From: Zoogloeaceae bacterium
Lineage (GTDB): Bacteria; Pseudomonadota; Gammaproteobacteria; Burkholderiales; Rhodocyclaceae
Length of the DNA: 64,000 bases
NCBI GenBank assembly: GCA_024235655.1
Contig: JACKLY010000005.1
Span: forward strand, 144,756-208,755
Reading direction: 5' to 3'
The notes beneath the pieces are model-generated. The model did no database searches. It was not told where the DNA came from and was given only the letters and a program-made list of their open reading frames with translations. Both the position numbers and the translations under genes were made by a program. Position 1 is the stretch's first letter, and every line of letters starts with the position of its first letter. This document shows positions 34,326-44,114 of this stretch, piece after piece.

Positions 34326-35818
34326 TGGAGTTTGCCGGCGCGTTGCAGCAGGAAATGGGTCAGCAGCGGCACCGGGCGCCCGGTAGCGCCTTTTTCGCCG
34401 CCGGATTTCCATGCCGTGCCGGCGATATCGAGGTGCGCCCAGTCGTATTTCTTGGTGAAGCGCGAGAGGAAGCAGGCAGCAGTGATTACCCCCGCGTAAC
34501 GGCCGCCGATATTGGCCATGTCGGCAAAATTGCTCTTCAGCAAATCCTGATAGTCATCCCACAGCGGCATTTGCCAGGCCCGGTCGTTGGCTTCTTCTCC
34601 GGCATCGACCAGGTCACGGGCAAGACTGTCCTTGTTGGCAAAGAGGCCGCTGGCCACCTGGCCAAGGGCCACAACACAGGCGCCGGTCAGCGTTGCTACA
34701 TCGATCACGGTTTCCGGCTGGAAGCGTTCGCTATAGGTCAGTGCGTCGCAGAGAACCAAGCGGCCTTCGGCATCCGTGTTGAGAATTTCAATGGTCTGGC
34801 CGGACATCGAGGTCACAATGTCACCCGGCTTGCTCGCCGCGCCGCCTGGCATATTTTCGGAGGCCGGCACGACCATGGTTACATTGAGCGGCAGCTTCAT
34901 CTGGGCCACGGCTTTCATTGTGCCCAATACGCTGGCTGCGCCGCACATGTCGAACTTCATCTCGTCCATCTCGGCACCCGGCTTGAGCGAAATGCCGCCA
35001 CTGTCGAAGGTGATGCCCTTGCCGACCAGCACAACCGGCTTGTCGCCAGCGCCGCCCCCCTTGTGGTGCAGTACGATCAGTTTGGGGGGCTGGTGTGAAC
35101 CCTTAGCGACCGAGAGCAGGGAGCCCATGCCCAGTGCTTCCATGTCGGCGCGTTCGAGTACTTCGCATTCCAGTTGATGGTCCTTGGCGATCTGCATGGC
35201 AGTTTCGGCCAGATGGGTCGGGGTGCAGATATTTCCGGGGCGATTGCCCAGATTCTTGGCCAGTGCCATGCCCTCGGCAATGGCCAGCCCCTGGGTCAGT
35301 GCTTCTTCGGCAGGCGTTAGTTCATTCCGGCGTTCGACGGCAAAAGTGAGCTTGCGCAGCGGCCGGCGAACTTCGTCCTTTTTGCTCTTGAACTGGTCGA
35401 AGCGATAGATGGTTTCCTGCGCAATGATGCTGGCCTGCCGCACACGCCAGGCCACATCGCGCTTGCGCACGGGAACTTCGGTGAGAAAGATGGTGCCGTC
35501 GAAGGAGCCGGTTTCGTTCAGTGTCTTGACGGCGATTCGCACCGCCTGGCAGAACTCTTTCTCGCGAAATTCCTTTTCCTTGCCGAGGCCGACCAGCAGC
35601 ACACGATCACAGAGCGTGCCGGGCACATTGTGCAAAAGGAGCGTGGTTCCCGACTTTCCCTCCATGTCGCCGCGCCGGATGATGTCGGAGAGGTGATTGC
35701 GGGAGGCGTTGTCGATCAGTTCGCCGGGCAGGGTGAGCTTGCGTGGCTCGAAAACGCCAACGACCACACAGGCACTGCGCTGCTTTTCCGGACTTCCACT
35801 TTTTATGCTAAATTCCAC
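34322..35818 (-). CDS. pepA: Leucyl aminopeptidase (cytosol aminopeptidase, M17)
   Basis: A 498-residue M17 dimetal aminopeptidase (E. coli PepA is 503); the family also includes DNA-binding roles in recombination and transcription. Metal and catalytic motifs are VGKGITFDSGG, DMCGAA and the signature NTDAEGRLVL. GTG at 35818 is the start: AGGAG stands seven bases upstream and the protein then begins MEFSIKSG as in relatives. It is divergent from lptF, as in many proteobacteria, with a 69-base shared region, and heads the pepA-holC operon. Confidence 0.96.
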   Translation of the reverse strand: MEFSIKSGSPEKQRSACVVVGVFEPRKLTLPGELIDNASRNHLSDIIRRGDMEGKSGTTLLLHNVPGTLCDRVLLVGLGKEKEFREKEFCQAVRIAVKTLNETGSFDGTIFLTEVPVRKRDVAWRVRQASIIAQETIYRFDQFKSKKDEVRRPLRKLTFAVERRNELTPAEEALTQGLAIAEGMALAKNLGNRPGNICTPTHLAETAMQIAKDHQLECEVLERADMEALGMGSLLSVAKGSHQPPKLIVLHHKGGGAGDKPVVLVGKGITFDSGGISLKPGAEMDEMKFDMCGAASVLGTMKAVAQMKLPLNVTMVVPASENMPGGAASKPGDIVTSMSGQTIEILNTDAEGRLVLCDALTYSERFQPETVIDVATLTGACVVALGQVASGLFANKDSLARDLVDAGEEANDRAWQMPLWDDYQDLLKSNFADMANIGGRYAGVITAACFLSRFTKKYDWAHLDIAGTAWKSGGEKGATGRPVPLLTHFLLQRAGKLH

Positions 35819-35887
35819 TGGCCGCTCCTTTAGGCAGGGTTTTCGCAAAACCTGATTATCACCGCAGCTTTTCTAATAAGTCAAAGC

Positions 35888-36967
35888 ATGGTCTTCCAGC
35901 GTGCCGTCAGGCGCGAATTTGCTCATACCGCCGCTGGCGTGTTCGTAGCCTTGTTCGCCATCATGGTCTCCATTCAGGCAATACGCCTGCTGGGTGATGC
36001 TGCTGCCGGCAGTGTTGCTTCCGAGGCTGTCCTGCCCCTTCTCGGCTTCGCTGCCTTGAACTATTCGGCGTATTTGCTCTCCCTGACGCTTTTTGTCTCG
36101 ATTTTGCTCTCTTTGTCTCGCAGCTACCGCGATTCGGAAATGGTCGTCTGGTTTTCTTCCGGCTTGTCGCTGACTGCCTGGATCCGGCCGGTGATTGTGT
36201 TCGCGGCGCCATTGGTGCTGGCGATTGCTGCACTGACGCTGGTGCTGGCACCGTGGGCGCAGGGGATGAGTTCAGAATTCAAGGAAAAAATGACGGTGCG
36301 CAGCGATGCGTCGCAAATTGCACCGGGCAGTTTCAAGGAAGCCTCTTCCACCGACCGGGTTGTGTTTGTCGAAGCCATCGGTGCCGACCAGACCTCGGTC
36401 AACAACGTTTTCATCAGTGGTTTCCAGCACGGCAAGCTTGGTGTGACCATGGCCAGCAAGGGCTACCAGGAAACCGCCGAGAATGGCGACCGTTTCATGG
36501 TGCTGGAAAAGGGGCGGCGCTACGAGGTGATTCCGGGAACGCCTGAATTCCGCATCATGGAGTTCGATAGCTACGCCTTGCGCGTGCAAACCCGTGAGGC
36601 AAGGGGGATCGAGCGCACGGTCTCCAGCGAGCCGACCCTGAGCCTGGCGACATCGCCTGACCGTCGCGCTCGGGCCGAGCTGCTGTGGCGGCTGAATGTG
36701 CCGATTTCTGCCGTAGTCCTGGCCTTGCTGGCGATCCCGCTTTCATTCGTCAATCCGCGTGCCGGGCGATCGGCCAACCTGATCCTGGCCCTGCTTGTGT
36801 ACATGATCTACAGCAATCTGTTGTCGACCACCCAGGCCTGGGTGGCACAAGGCAAGGTTGAATTCCTGACCGGCATGCTGGCGGTGCATGCGCTGATGAT
36901 CATTGCGTTGCCCTTGATGTTTGCGCGGCGCATTCTTGTCCTTTCTTTCCTGCGTCTGCGTCAATGA
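35888..36967 (+). CDS. lptF: LPS export ABC transporter permease LptF
   Basis: A 359-residue permease of the YjgP/YjgQ family that, with LptG and LptB, extracts lipopolysaccharide from the inner membrane. Six membrane helices flank a periplasmic beta-jellyroll (about residues 130-265); the family-typical opening is FQRAVRREFAHTAAGVFVALFAI. The lptG ATG overlaps its stop (ATGA), so the two are coupled. Divergent from pepA. Confidence 0.95.
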   Translation: MVFQRAVRREFAHTAAGVFVALFAIMVSIQAIRLLGDAAAGSVASEAVLPLLGFAALNYSAYLLSLTLFVSILLSLSRSYRDSEMVVWFSSGLSLTAWIRPVIVFAAPLVLAIAALTLVLAPWAQGMSSEFKEKMTVRSDASQIAPGSFKEASSTDRVVFVEAIGADQTSVNNVFISGFQHGKLGVTMASKGYQETAENGDRFMVLEKGRRYEVIPGTPEFRIMEFDSYALRVQTREARGIERTVSSEPTLSLATSPDRRARAELLWRLNVPISAVVLALLAIPLSFVNPRAGRSANLILALLVYMIYSNLLSTTQAWVAQGKVEFLTGMLAVHALMIIALPLMFARRILVLSFLRLRQ

Positions 36968-38037
36968 AGCTCTATCAGCGGTATCTTGCCAAGGAAGTCG
37001 CGCTGTCAGTGTTGCTGGTGCTGGTGGCATTCCTTGCCCTTTTCAGTTTTTTCGATCTGATCGGTGAACTGCGTGATATCGGCAAGGGGGGGTACAAGAT
37101 CCAGCATGCGCTGGCCTTCATTACCCTGCGTTTGCCGGGGCGGGTGTATGAATTGATGCCGATTGCGGTCTTGATCGGCGCCCTGTATGCCTTGTCCACG
37201 CTGGCACGGCACTCTGAAATCACTGTCTTGCGTGCTTCTGGCATGTCCACTGGACGCCTGCTGTCGACTTTGCTGCAGATTGCCGTGGTGTTCGGATTGA
37301 TTACCCTAATCATGGGCGAACTGGTTGCGCCGCCGGCAGAGCGGCTAGCCCGTCAGATGCGCCTGAGTGCTTTCGGCAAGCTGGTTTCTCAGGAGCTACG
37401 CACGGGTCTCTGGGTCAAGGACGGCATGACCTTCATCAATGTGCGCGCGGTGACGCCGGATGCCGAGTTGCGCAATATCCGTATCTACGAATTCGACGAC
37501 AAGGCGCGCTTGGCTTCGGTCAGCGAAGCTGCCGAGGGCTATTACGTGCCCCCGGCCAGCTGGATGCTGAAGAATGTGGTGCGTACCTCGCTCGATAACA
37601 ACCGGGGCAGTGTCAGCTCGGAAAAGGAGGTGCTATGGCAGTCGGCTCTCAACCCGGACATTCTGTCCGTGCTCCTGGTGAAGCCGGAGAGCATGTCAAT
37701 CCTGCACCTGACTTCCTATATCAAACACCTGCGAGCCAACAAGCAGAATAGCCAGCGCTATGAAATTGCCTTGTGGAAGAAGGCGGTTTACCCACTGGCA
37801 GCGCTGGTGATGATTGCGCTTGCGCTGCCCTTTGGCTATACCCACAACCGGGTGGCTGGTGTCAGCCTGAAGATTTTTGCTGGGGTCATGATCGGCGTTC
37901 TCTTCCACATGCTGAATGGTCTGTTTTCCAGCCTCGGTGCCATCAACAGCTGGCCGGCATTTGCCAGTGCAGCAGCGCCATCGCTGCTGTTCATGCTGGC
38001 GGCAGCGGGCATGTTGTGGTGGGTTGAGCGCCGCTAG
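36964..38037 (+). CDS. lptG: LPS export ABC transporter permease LptG
   Basis: A 357-residue LptG permease. It begins KLYQRYLAKEVALSVLLVLV and has the LPGRVYELMPIAVLIGALYALSTLA segment of LptG at residues about 55-80, then the periplasmic jellyroll and three C-terminal helices. Its stop codon TAG (38035-38037) shares the palindrome CTAG with the stop codon of the convergent RDD gene. Confidence 0.95.
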   Translation: MKLYQRYLAKEVALSVLLVLVAFLALFSFFDLIGELRDIGKGGYKIQHALAFITLRLPGRVYELMPIAVLIGALYALSTLARHSEITVLRASGMSTGRLLSTLLQIAVVFGLITLIMGELVAPPAERLARQMRLSAFGKLVSQELRTGLWVKDGMTFINVRAVTPDAELRNIRIYEFDDKARLASVSEAAEGYYVPPASWMLKNVVRTSLDNNRGSVSSEKEVLWQSALNPDILSVLLVKPESMSILHLTSYIKHLRANKQNSQRYEIALWKKAVYPLAALVMIALALPFGYTHNRVAGVSLKIFAGVMIGVLFHMLNGLFSSLGAINSWPAFASAAAPSLLFMLAAAGMLWWVERR

Positions 38038-38474
38038 CTGCCCTGGGTTTCGGCAATGATCCGGGTGCCGGCAATACGGTCATGCAGATACTGGCGCTCC
38101 GGATCAAACAGGGCCCAGACAATGCCTAGGCCGAACAGGCCGTAGCTGAACCAGGCGGCCATGTAGCGCAATACCGCCTGCGCTGGCCGGAGGCGCCGGC
38201 CATCAATATTAACGACCCGCAGTTTCCAGGTTTTCATGGCTAGGGTTTGTCCGCCGTTAAGCCAGAACCAGACAAAATAGATCATCAATACGAGAAAGAA
38301 ATGCAGCCGGATCAGTGCGGCTGGTGCCTGCAGCTTGGTAAAGGCGCCGTAAAGGATGTGCGGGAATAGAAAGGCCACGGACAGCACGGCTGCAACGAGC
38401 AGCATTTCATAGACCAATGAAGCGAGGCGGCGGGCAAAACCAGGCCGATTGCCGGCGTTGATCACCGAGCTCAT
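38034..38474 (-). CDS. RDD family membrane protein
   Basis: A 146-residue RDD-family protein with three membrane helices; the family name residues appear as R (FARRLASLVYEML) and D in the final segment (DPERQYLHDRIAGTRII). RDD proteins are mostly of unknown function; some act in ion exchange or sit next to signalling genes. It overlaps the DUF3106 gene by four bases and lies last in a four-gene sigma factor cluster. Confidence 0.88.
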   Translation of the reverse strand: MSSVINAGNRPGFARRLASLVYEMLLVAAVLSVAFLFPHILYGAFTKLQAPAALIRLHFFLVLMIYFVWFWLNGGQTLAMKTWKLRVVNIDGRRLRPAQAVLRYMAAWFSYGLFGLGIVWALFDPERQYLHDRIAGTRIIAETQGS

Positions 38475-38887
38475 TGTCCGCGCTTCTCATCTTCTTTGAG
38501 CTGGCGATACTCCTGCCATTTCTGTTTCATTTCCTGTTTTTCTTCCGGTGCCATCTGATTGAATTCCTTGAATTTTTCTCTTGCGGCGAGACGTTGGTCG
38601 GGCGTCAGTTTAGACCAGTCCCGCATTTTTTCCTGCAGTCGCTGTTGTTCAGCCGGACTCATGCGCTCATAGCGCTCGGCAATGCTCAGCCATTTCTTGC
38701 GCCGATAGTTTTCCATCTGGTCCCATTCCCCGGCAAGCGGGGCAAGCGCAGATTTTTGCGCGTTGTTCAGCGACTGCCAGGCGGGTTGCGGCGGTGTGAT
38801 CAGAACCGGGCTGGTCGGTGGTGAGGCGGCAGCACTGAAGCTGAGCGACAGCCCGAGGATCAGTGCGCCTGCGAATTTTTTAGCCAT
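38471..38887 (-). CDS. DUF3106 domain exported protein
   Basis: A 138-residue secreted or periplasmic protein: signal peptide AKKFAGALILGLSLSFSAAA, then a DUF3106 domain rich in Trp, Lys and Gln with repeated L-x-P/M-x-x-x-Q patterns such as LTPDQRLAARE and MAPEEKQEMKQ. These recall the LTXXQ motifs of the Spy/CpxP periplasmic chaperones. The ATG at 38887 overlaps the end of the DUF3619 gene by 28 bases. A periplasmic stress-sensing role for the neighbouring sigma factor is inference. Confidence 0.85.
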   Translation of the reverse strand: MAKKFAGALILGLSLSFSAAASPPTSPVLITPPQPAWQSLNNAQKSALAPLAGEWDQMENYRRKKWLSIAERYERMSPAEQQRLQEKMRDWSKLTPDQRLAAREKFKEFNQMAPEEKQEMKQKWQEYRQLKEDEKRGQ

Positions 38888-39237
38888 GCCTGGAAATCCT
38901 TGTCGAGCAAAGCCTCGACGGGTACATCGTCAGCCAGCAGCGCGCTGTCAATGGCGGACATTTCGTCTATCAATTCACTGGAATGCCAGTGAATGAAGAG
39001 GGCCACGGCTATCAGCAGGGCAAGTACGGCCAGTGACGGACGCAGCCCCGGGGTGCTCAGGTGGCGATCAAGAAAGTAGCCAGCTGCCGCCAGCGCCGGG
39101 ATGGTCGCAGGTTTTTTCTGCGCGGACAGTGCTTCTGCCCGGGCGGCGGCAAGGCGATCAAGTTGCGAGGTGTCGATCTGCTGTAGCCCGCGGTTCAGGT
39201 ATTGCCTGATCCGGAAGGCGAAATGAAGCTCGTTCAT
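38860..39237 (-). CDS. DUF3619 single-span membrane protein, anti-sigma factor candidate
   Basis: A 125-residue protein with about 65 charged cytoplasmic residues, including a helical segment QYLNRGLQQIDTSQLDRL, one membrane helix (SLAVLALLIAVALFIHWH, about 68-85) and a short acidic periplasmic tail. The ATGA overlap couples it to the sigma factor gene. Size, topology and position match an anti-sigma factor, although I see no ZAS (HxxxCxxC) zinc motif, so this role is inferred from context. Confidence 0.85.
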   Translation of the reverse strand: MNELHFAFRIRQYLNRGLQQIDTSQLDRLAAARAEALSAQKKPATIPALAAAGYFLDRHLSTPGLRPSLAVLALLIAVALFIHWHSSELIDEMSAIDSALLADDVPVEALLDKDFQAWLKNSQAH

Positions 39238-39800
39238 AGGGTGATCCCCCTTGCTTTCAGTGCCGATGCCAGCGCGTGCGTTGCGCGCGAGCAGTGTGTT
39301 TTTACGCTGCCCTCCGAGCAGCCCATGGCTTCAGCCGTACTGGCAACATCCATGTCTTCCCAGTAACGCATGAGAAAGGCTTCCCGTTGACGTGCCGGCA
39401 GTCGTGAGATTTCCTCCTCGATCGATGCCAGAACCTGAGACTGCTCCAGCTGCCCGTCAGGCGTGTTGGCAATTTTCGAGGTGTTTTCGACCACCATGTT
39501 TTCGAGGGCATCGAATTCGTCTTCATCGCTCTTGCCGCCAAGCATCGAAAGCAGTGTCGTCCAGGTGTTGCGTACTTTGTGCCGCCGATGGTGGTCGTGA
39601 ATGCAATTCTGGAGGATGCGCTGGAAAAGCATCGGAAATTCTTCTGCCGGCCGGTCGCCATATTTTTCCGCCAGTTTCATCATCGCGTTTTGCACGATGT
39701 CGAGCGCGCCATCTTCGTCCCGAACAGCGTAGCTGGCTTGCCGGAAAGCGCGGCGCTCGACGGAGGCAAGAAAATCCGACAGTTCTCTTTGTGTGGCCAG
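39234..39800 (-). CDS. ECF-type RNA polymerase sigma factor with a likely CTG start
   Basis: A 188-residue group 4 sigma factor. Sigma region 2 contains YAVRDEDGALDIVQNAMMKLAEKYG and the region 4 helix-turn-helix is REAFLMRYWEDMDVASTAEAMGCSEGSVKTH (both in adjoining pieces). Only part of region 2 would be encoded from the first ATG or GTG (about 39695). The open frame continues upstream to CTG at 39798-39800, preceded by GAAGGA with a seven-base spacer, giving the opening (M)ATQRELSDFL; no ATG, GTG or TTG exists in frame before the stop. It heads the sigma-DUF3619-DUF3106-RDD operon, divergent from ilvB. Confidence 0.88.
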   Translation of the reverse strand: MATQRELSDFLASVERRAFRQASYAVRDEDGALDIVQNAMMKLAEKYGDRPAEEFPMLFQRILQNCIHDHHRRHKVRNTWTTLLSMLGGKSDEDEFDALENMVVENTSKIANTPDGQLEQSQVLASIEEEISRLPARQREAFLMRYWEDMDVASTAEAMGCSEGSVKTHCSRATHALASALKARGITL

Positions 39801-39924
39801 TGAGGGATCCTTCGGGAAATCAGCGGGCTAGGGGGCTTGGCCGTGTTTCTCGACCTTGACCAAACGGGGGCTAACCGATAAGGTTACACGTTTTTCCAGA
39901 CTCAGGTTTGTAAGGCGGAAGCAG

Positions 39925-41628
39925 ATGAATATGACCGGCGCAGAGATTTTAATCAGGTGCCTGCAGGAAGAAAAGGTCGAACACATGTTCGGCTACCCCG
40001 GAGGGGCTGTGCTGCACATCTATGACGAACTGTTCAAGCAGGAGCAGATTCAGCACATTCTGGTCCGCCATGAACAGGCTGCCGTACATGCGGCGGATGG
40101 CTATGCACGCTCATCCGACAAGGTCGGCGTTGCACTGGTGACTTCTGGCCCGGGAGCGACCAACGCCGTCACCGGTATTGCCACGGCCTACATGGATTCC
40201 GTGCCGATTGTGGTGATTTCCGGCCAGGTACCGACGCCGGCGATCGGCCTCGACGCCTTCCAGGAAGTCGACATGGTCGGTATTACCCGGCCCTGCGTGA
40301 AGCACAACTTCCTGGTCAAGGACGTGCGCGATCTGGCGTTGACCATCAAGAAGGCTTTCCACATTGCCAAGACCGGCCGGCCCGGCCCGGTGGTTGTCGA
40401 TATTCCCAAGGACGTCACGGCGCAGACCTGTGCGTTTGAGTATCCGCAGACTGTGCAGATGCGCTCCTACAACCCGGTGGTCAAGGGGCATCTGGGGCAG
40501 ATCAAGAAGGCCGTGCAGTTGCTTTCCGAAGCGCAGCGTCCGATCATTTACGTCGGTGGCGGTGCAATTCTGTCGGACGCTTCCGAGAAGCTGACGAAAC
40601 TTGCGCATCAACTGGGTTTCCCGGTAACCAATACCCTGATGGGGCTGGGTGCTTTTGCTGCAACCGACAAGCAGAACCTGGGCATGCTCGGCATGCACGG
40701 TACGGTCGAGGCCAATATGGCCATGCACTACGCTGACGTAGTGCTGGCGGTCGGCGCGCGCTTTGATGACCGGGTGATCGGTGATCCGGCAAACTATGCC
40801 GAAGAATCGCGCAAGATCATTCATATCGATATCGATCCATCGTCCATCTCCAAGCGGGTCAAGGTGGATGTTCCGATCGTCGGCAATGTCCCCGACGTGC
40901 TTGAGGAAATGCTCAAGCTGCTGGATACGGTGAAGATCGATCCGGCACAGATCGCCGGGTGGTGGGGGCAGATCGCCGAGTGGCGTGGCAAGGAGTGCCT
41001 GGGCTTCAAGCAGGACAACGACCTGATCATGCCGCAGTACGTGGTGCAGAAGCTGTACGAAATCACCGGCGGCGATGCCATCATCACCTCGGATGTCGGT
41101 CAGCACCAGATGTGGGCGGCACAGTATTATCCGTTCGACAAGCCGCGTCGCTGGCTGAACTCAGGTGGCCTGGGCACCATGGGTGTTGGTCTGCCCTATG
41201 CCATGGGTGCCCAGTTTGCGCACCCGGATGCAACCGTTGCCTGCATTACCGGTGAAGGCTCGATCCAGATGTGCATCCAGGAATTGTCGACGGCCAAGCA
41301 GTTCCGTCTGCCGATCAAGATCATCAGCCTCAATAACCGCTACCTGGGCATGGTTCGTCAGTGGCAGGAAATGTTCTATGGCAGCCGCTATTCCGGCTCC
41401 TACATGGATTCGCTGCCTGACTTCGTCAAGCTGGCCGAGGCCTATGGTCATGTCGGTATGCGTATCGAGCGACCGGAAGATGTTGAGCCGGCGCTGAAGA
41501 AAGCCTTTACCGAACACAAGAACGATCTGGTCTTCATGGATTTCCAGACCAACCGTGAAGCCAACGTCTTCCCGATGGTTGCTGCCGGCAAGGGTCTGAC
41601 TGACATGATCCTGGCCGAAGATCTGTAA
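39925..41628 (+). CDS. ilvB: Acetolactate synthase large subunit
   Basis: A 567-residue thiamine-diphosphate enzyme (IlvI/IlvB type) that makes 2-acetolactate or 2-aceto-2-hydroxybutyrate, the first common step of valine, leucine and isoleucine synthesis. The opening MTGAEILIRCLQEEKVEHMF, the catalytic-Glu region VRHEQAAVHAADGYAR and the ThDP-Mg site ITGEGSIQMCIQE...NNRYLGMVRQWQ are intact. ATG at 39925 follows AAGGCGG. It leads the ilvB-ilvH-ilvC set. Confidence 0.96.
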   Translation: MNMTGAEILIRCLQEEKVEHMFGYPGGAVLHIYDELFKQEQIQHILVRHEQAAVHAADGYARSSDKVGVALVTSGPGATNAVTGIATAYMDSVPIVVISGQVPTPAIGLDAFQEVDMVGITRPCVKHNFLVKDVRDLALTIKKAFHIAKTGRPGPVVVDIPKDVTAQTCAFEYPQTVQMRSYNPVVKGHLGQIKKAVQLLSEAQRPIIYVGGGAILSDASEKLTKLAHQLGFPVTNTLMGLGAFAATDKQNLGMLGMHGTVEANMAMHYADVVLAVGARFDDRVIGDPANYAEESRKIIHIDIDPSSISKRVKVDVPIVGNVPDVLEEMLKLLDTVKIDPAQIAGWWGQIAEWRGKECLGFKQDNDLIMPQYVVQKLYEITGGDAIITSDVGQHQMWAAQYYPFDKPRRWLNSGGLGTMGVGLPYAMGAQFAHPDATVACITGEGSIQMCIQELSTAKQFRLPIKIISLNNRYLGMVRQWQEMFYGSRYSGSYMDSLPDFVKLAEAYGHVGMRIERPEDVEPALKKAFTEHKNDLVFMDFQTNREANVFPMVAAGKGLTDMILAEDL

Positions 41629-41647
41629 GCGCGGAGAGAAAGAGAAA

Positions 41648-42139
41648 ATGCGTCACATCATTTCCATCCTGATCGAGAACGAAGCCGGTGCGCTGTCACG
41701 GGTTTCCGGGCTTTTTTCCGCGCGCGGCTACAATATCGAAACACTGACCGTCGCACCGACAGAGGATTCGTCCCTGTCGCGCATGACCATCGTTACGAAC
41801 GGCTCCGACGAGGTGCTGGAACAGATCACCAAACAGCTCAACAAGCTGGTGGATGTGGTCAAGGTGGTTGATCTGTCGGAGGCCGCGCATATCGAGCGCG
41901 AACTCATGCTGATCAAGGTGCGTGCAACCGGCAAGGATCGCGAGGAGATGAAGCGCATGGCTGAAATCTTCCGTGGTCGCATCATCGATGTTACCGAGTC
42001 GACCTATGTGATCGAGCTGACCGGCAACAGTAGCAAGCTGGATTCGTTCATCAGCGCTATTGATGTTGGACTGATACTCGAAACCGTTCGTACTGGCGTC
42101 AGCGGCATCGGCCGCGGCGACCGTATCCTGAAAGTTTGA
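41648..42139 (+). CDS. ilvH: Acetolactate synthase small (regulatory) subunit
   Basis: A 163-residue regulatory subunit with an N-terminal ACT domain (ISILIENEAGALSRVSGLFS, then RGYNIETLTVAPTED) that binds valine for feedback inhibition, and a C-terminal domain that activates the large subunit. GAGAGAAAGAGAAA lies before the ATG. It follows ilvB by 19 bases. Confidence 0.96.
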   Translation: MRHIISILIENEAGALSRVSGLFSARGYNIETLTVAPTEDSSLSRMTIVTNGSDEVLEQITKQLNKLVDVVKVVDLSEAAHIERELMLIKVRATGKDREEMKRMAEIFRGRIIDVTESTYVIELTGNSSKLDSFISAIDVGLILETVRTGVSGIGRGDRILKV

Positions 42140-42167
42140 TCAAAGTTTGAAAGAAGAAAGGGCTGTA

Positions 42168-43184
<1,017 letters not shown>

Positions 43185-43209
43185 TCACCATTGTTCTTGC
43201 GGTATCATC

Positions 43210-43236
43210 ACTCGCCCGGATTCGCTCCGGGCGAGT
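43210..43236 (+). terminator. Strong hairpin after ilvC (partial terminator or processing site)
   Basis: A perfect 11-bp inverted repeat ACTCGCCCGGA (43210-43220) with TCCGGGCGAGT (43226-43236), loop TTCGC, followed by GTCTTT rather than a full U run. It may terminate, or attenuate transcription into pssA-leuA, or protect ilvBHC mRNA from decay. Confidence 0.6.
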
Positions 43237-43317
43237 GTCTTTCCGGGGTGATAAAAGGTGTATCCTTGCCGCAGTCTTCCGCCAAACGGCCCTGTTTTCG
43301 CCTGAATAAAACTATTT

Positions 43318-44082
43318 ATGCCGGATTCCAAACTGCCTCGCAAAGCCATCTTCAACCCTGAACTGCGCCGCAAGGGTATCTACATCCTGCCCAACCTGTT
43401 TACGACGGCAGCCCTGTTCTCGGGCTTCTTTGCCATCGTGATGGCCATGCAGGGAAATTTCGAGCGTGCTGCGGTTGCCATTTTCGTGGCCATGGTGCTG
43501 GATGGGCTCGACGGCCGCGTTGCCCGCATGACGCGGACCCAGTCGGCATTCGGTGCGGAATACGATTCCCTGTCGGACATGGTTTCCTTTGGTGCTGCAC
43601 CATCGCTGGTGATGTACGAATGGGCGCTGAAGGATCTCGGGCGGCTGGGCTGGATTGCCGCGTTCATTTATTGTGCCGGTGCCGCCTTGCGACTGGCACG
43701 GTTCAACACCACGCTGGAAGTGATGGACAAGCGCTATTTCCAGGGCTTGCCAAGCCCGGCAGCAGCGGCATTGGTGGCCGGATTCATCTGGGTGGCCATC
43801 GATAGCGGCATGGCGGGTGCCGACCTGTCGATTCTGGCTGCGCTGACGACAATTTTTGCTGGCGTGACGATGATTACCAACGTGCGCTACTACAGTTTCA
43901 AGGATATCAATCTCAGGAAAAGCGTGCCGTTTGTCGCGATCGCCGGCATTGCACTGGTTTTTGCCCTGTTGGCGCTGCGACCGGAGGTGACCCTGTTCGG
44001 GGTGTTTGTCATTTATGCGCTGTCCGGCTATGTACTGGCAGGCGTCCGCCTGGCCCGGCGCAAGTCTTCCGCTGCAGAGTAA
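43318..44082 (+). CDS. pssA: CDP-diacylglycerol--serine O-phosphatidyltransferase
   Basis: A 254-residue membrane enzyme of the CDP-alcohol phosphatidyltransferase family making phosphatidylserine. The catalytic metal motif is DGLDGRVARMTRTQSAFG with the following EYDSLSD (D-G-x2-A-R-x8-G-x3-D-x3-D); eight or so membrane helices follow. This is the type II (Bacillus-like) enzyme usual in betaproteobacteria, not the soluble E. coli type. It lies between ilvC and leuA, a standing arrangement in the class. Confidence 0.94.
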   Translation: MPDSKLPRKAIFNPELRRKGIYILPNLFTTAALFSGFFAIVMAMQGNFERAAVAIFVAMVLDGLDGRVARMTRTQSAFGAEYDSLSDMVSFGAAPSLVMYEWALKDLGRLGWIAAFIYCAGAALRLARFNTTLEVMDKRYFQGLPSPAAAALVAGFIWVAIDSGMAGADLSILAALTTIFAGVTMITNVRYYSFKDINLRKSVPFVAIAGIALVFALLALRPEVTLFGVFVIYALSGYVLAGVRLARRKSSAAE

Positions 44083-44114
44083 ATGCTGCGGTCGATGTAA
44101 ATCTGGAGATGGAC

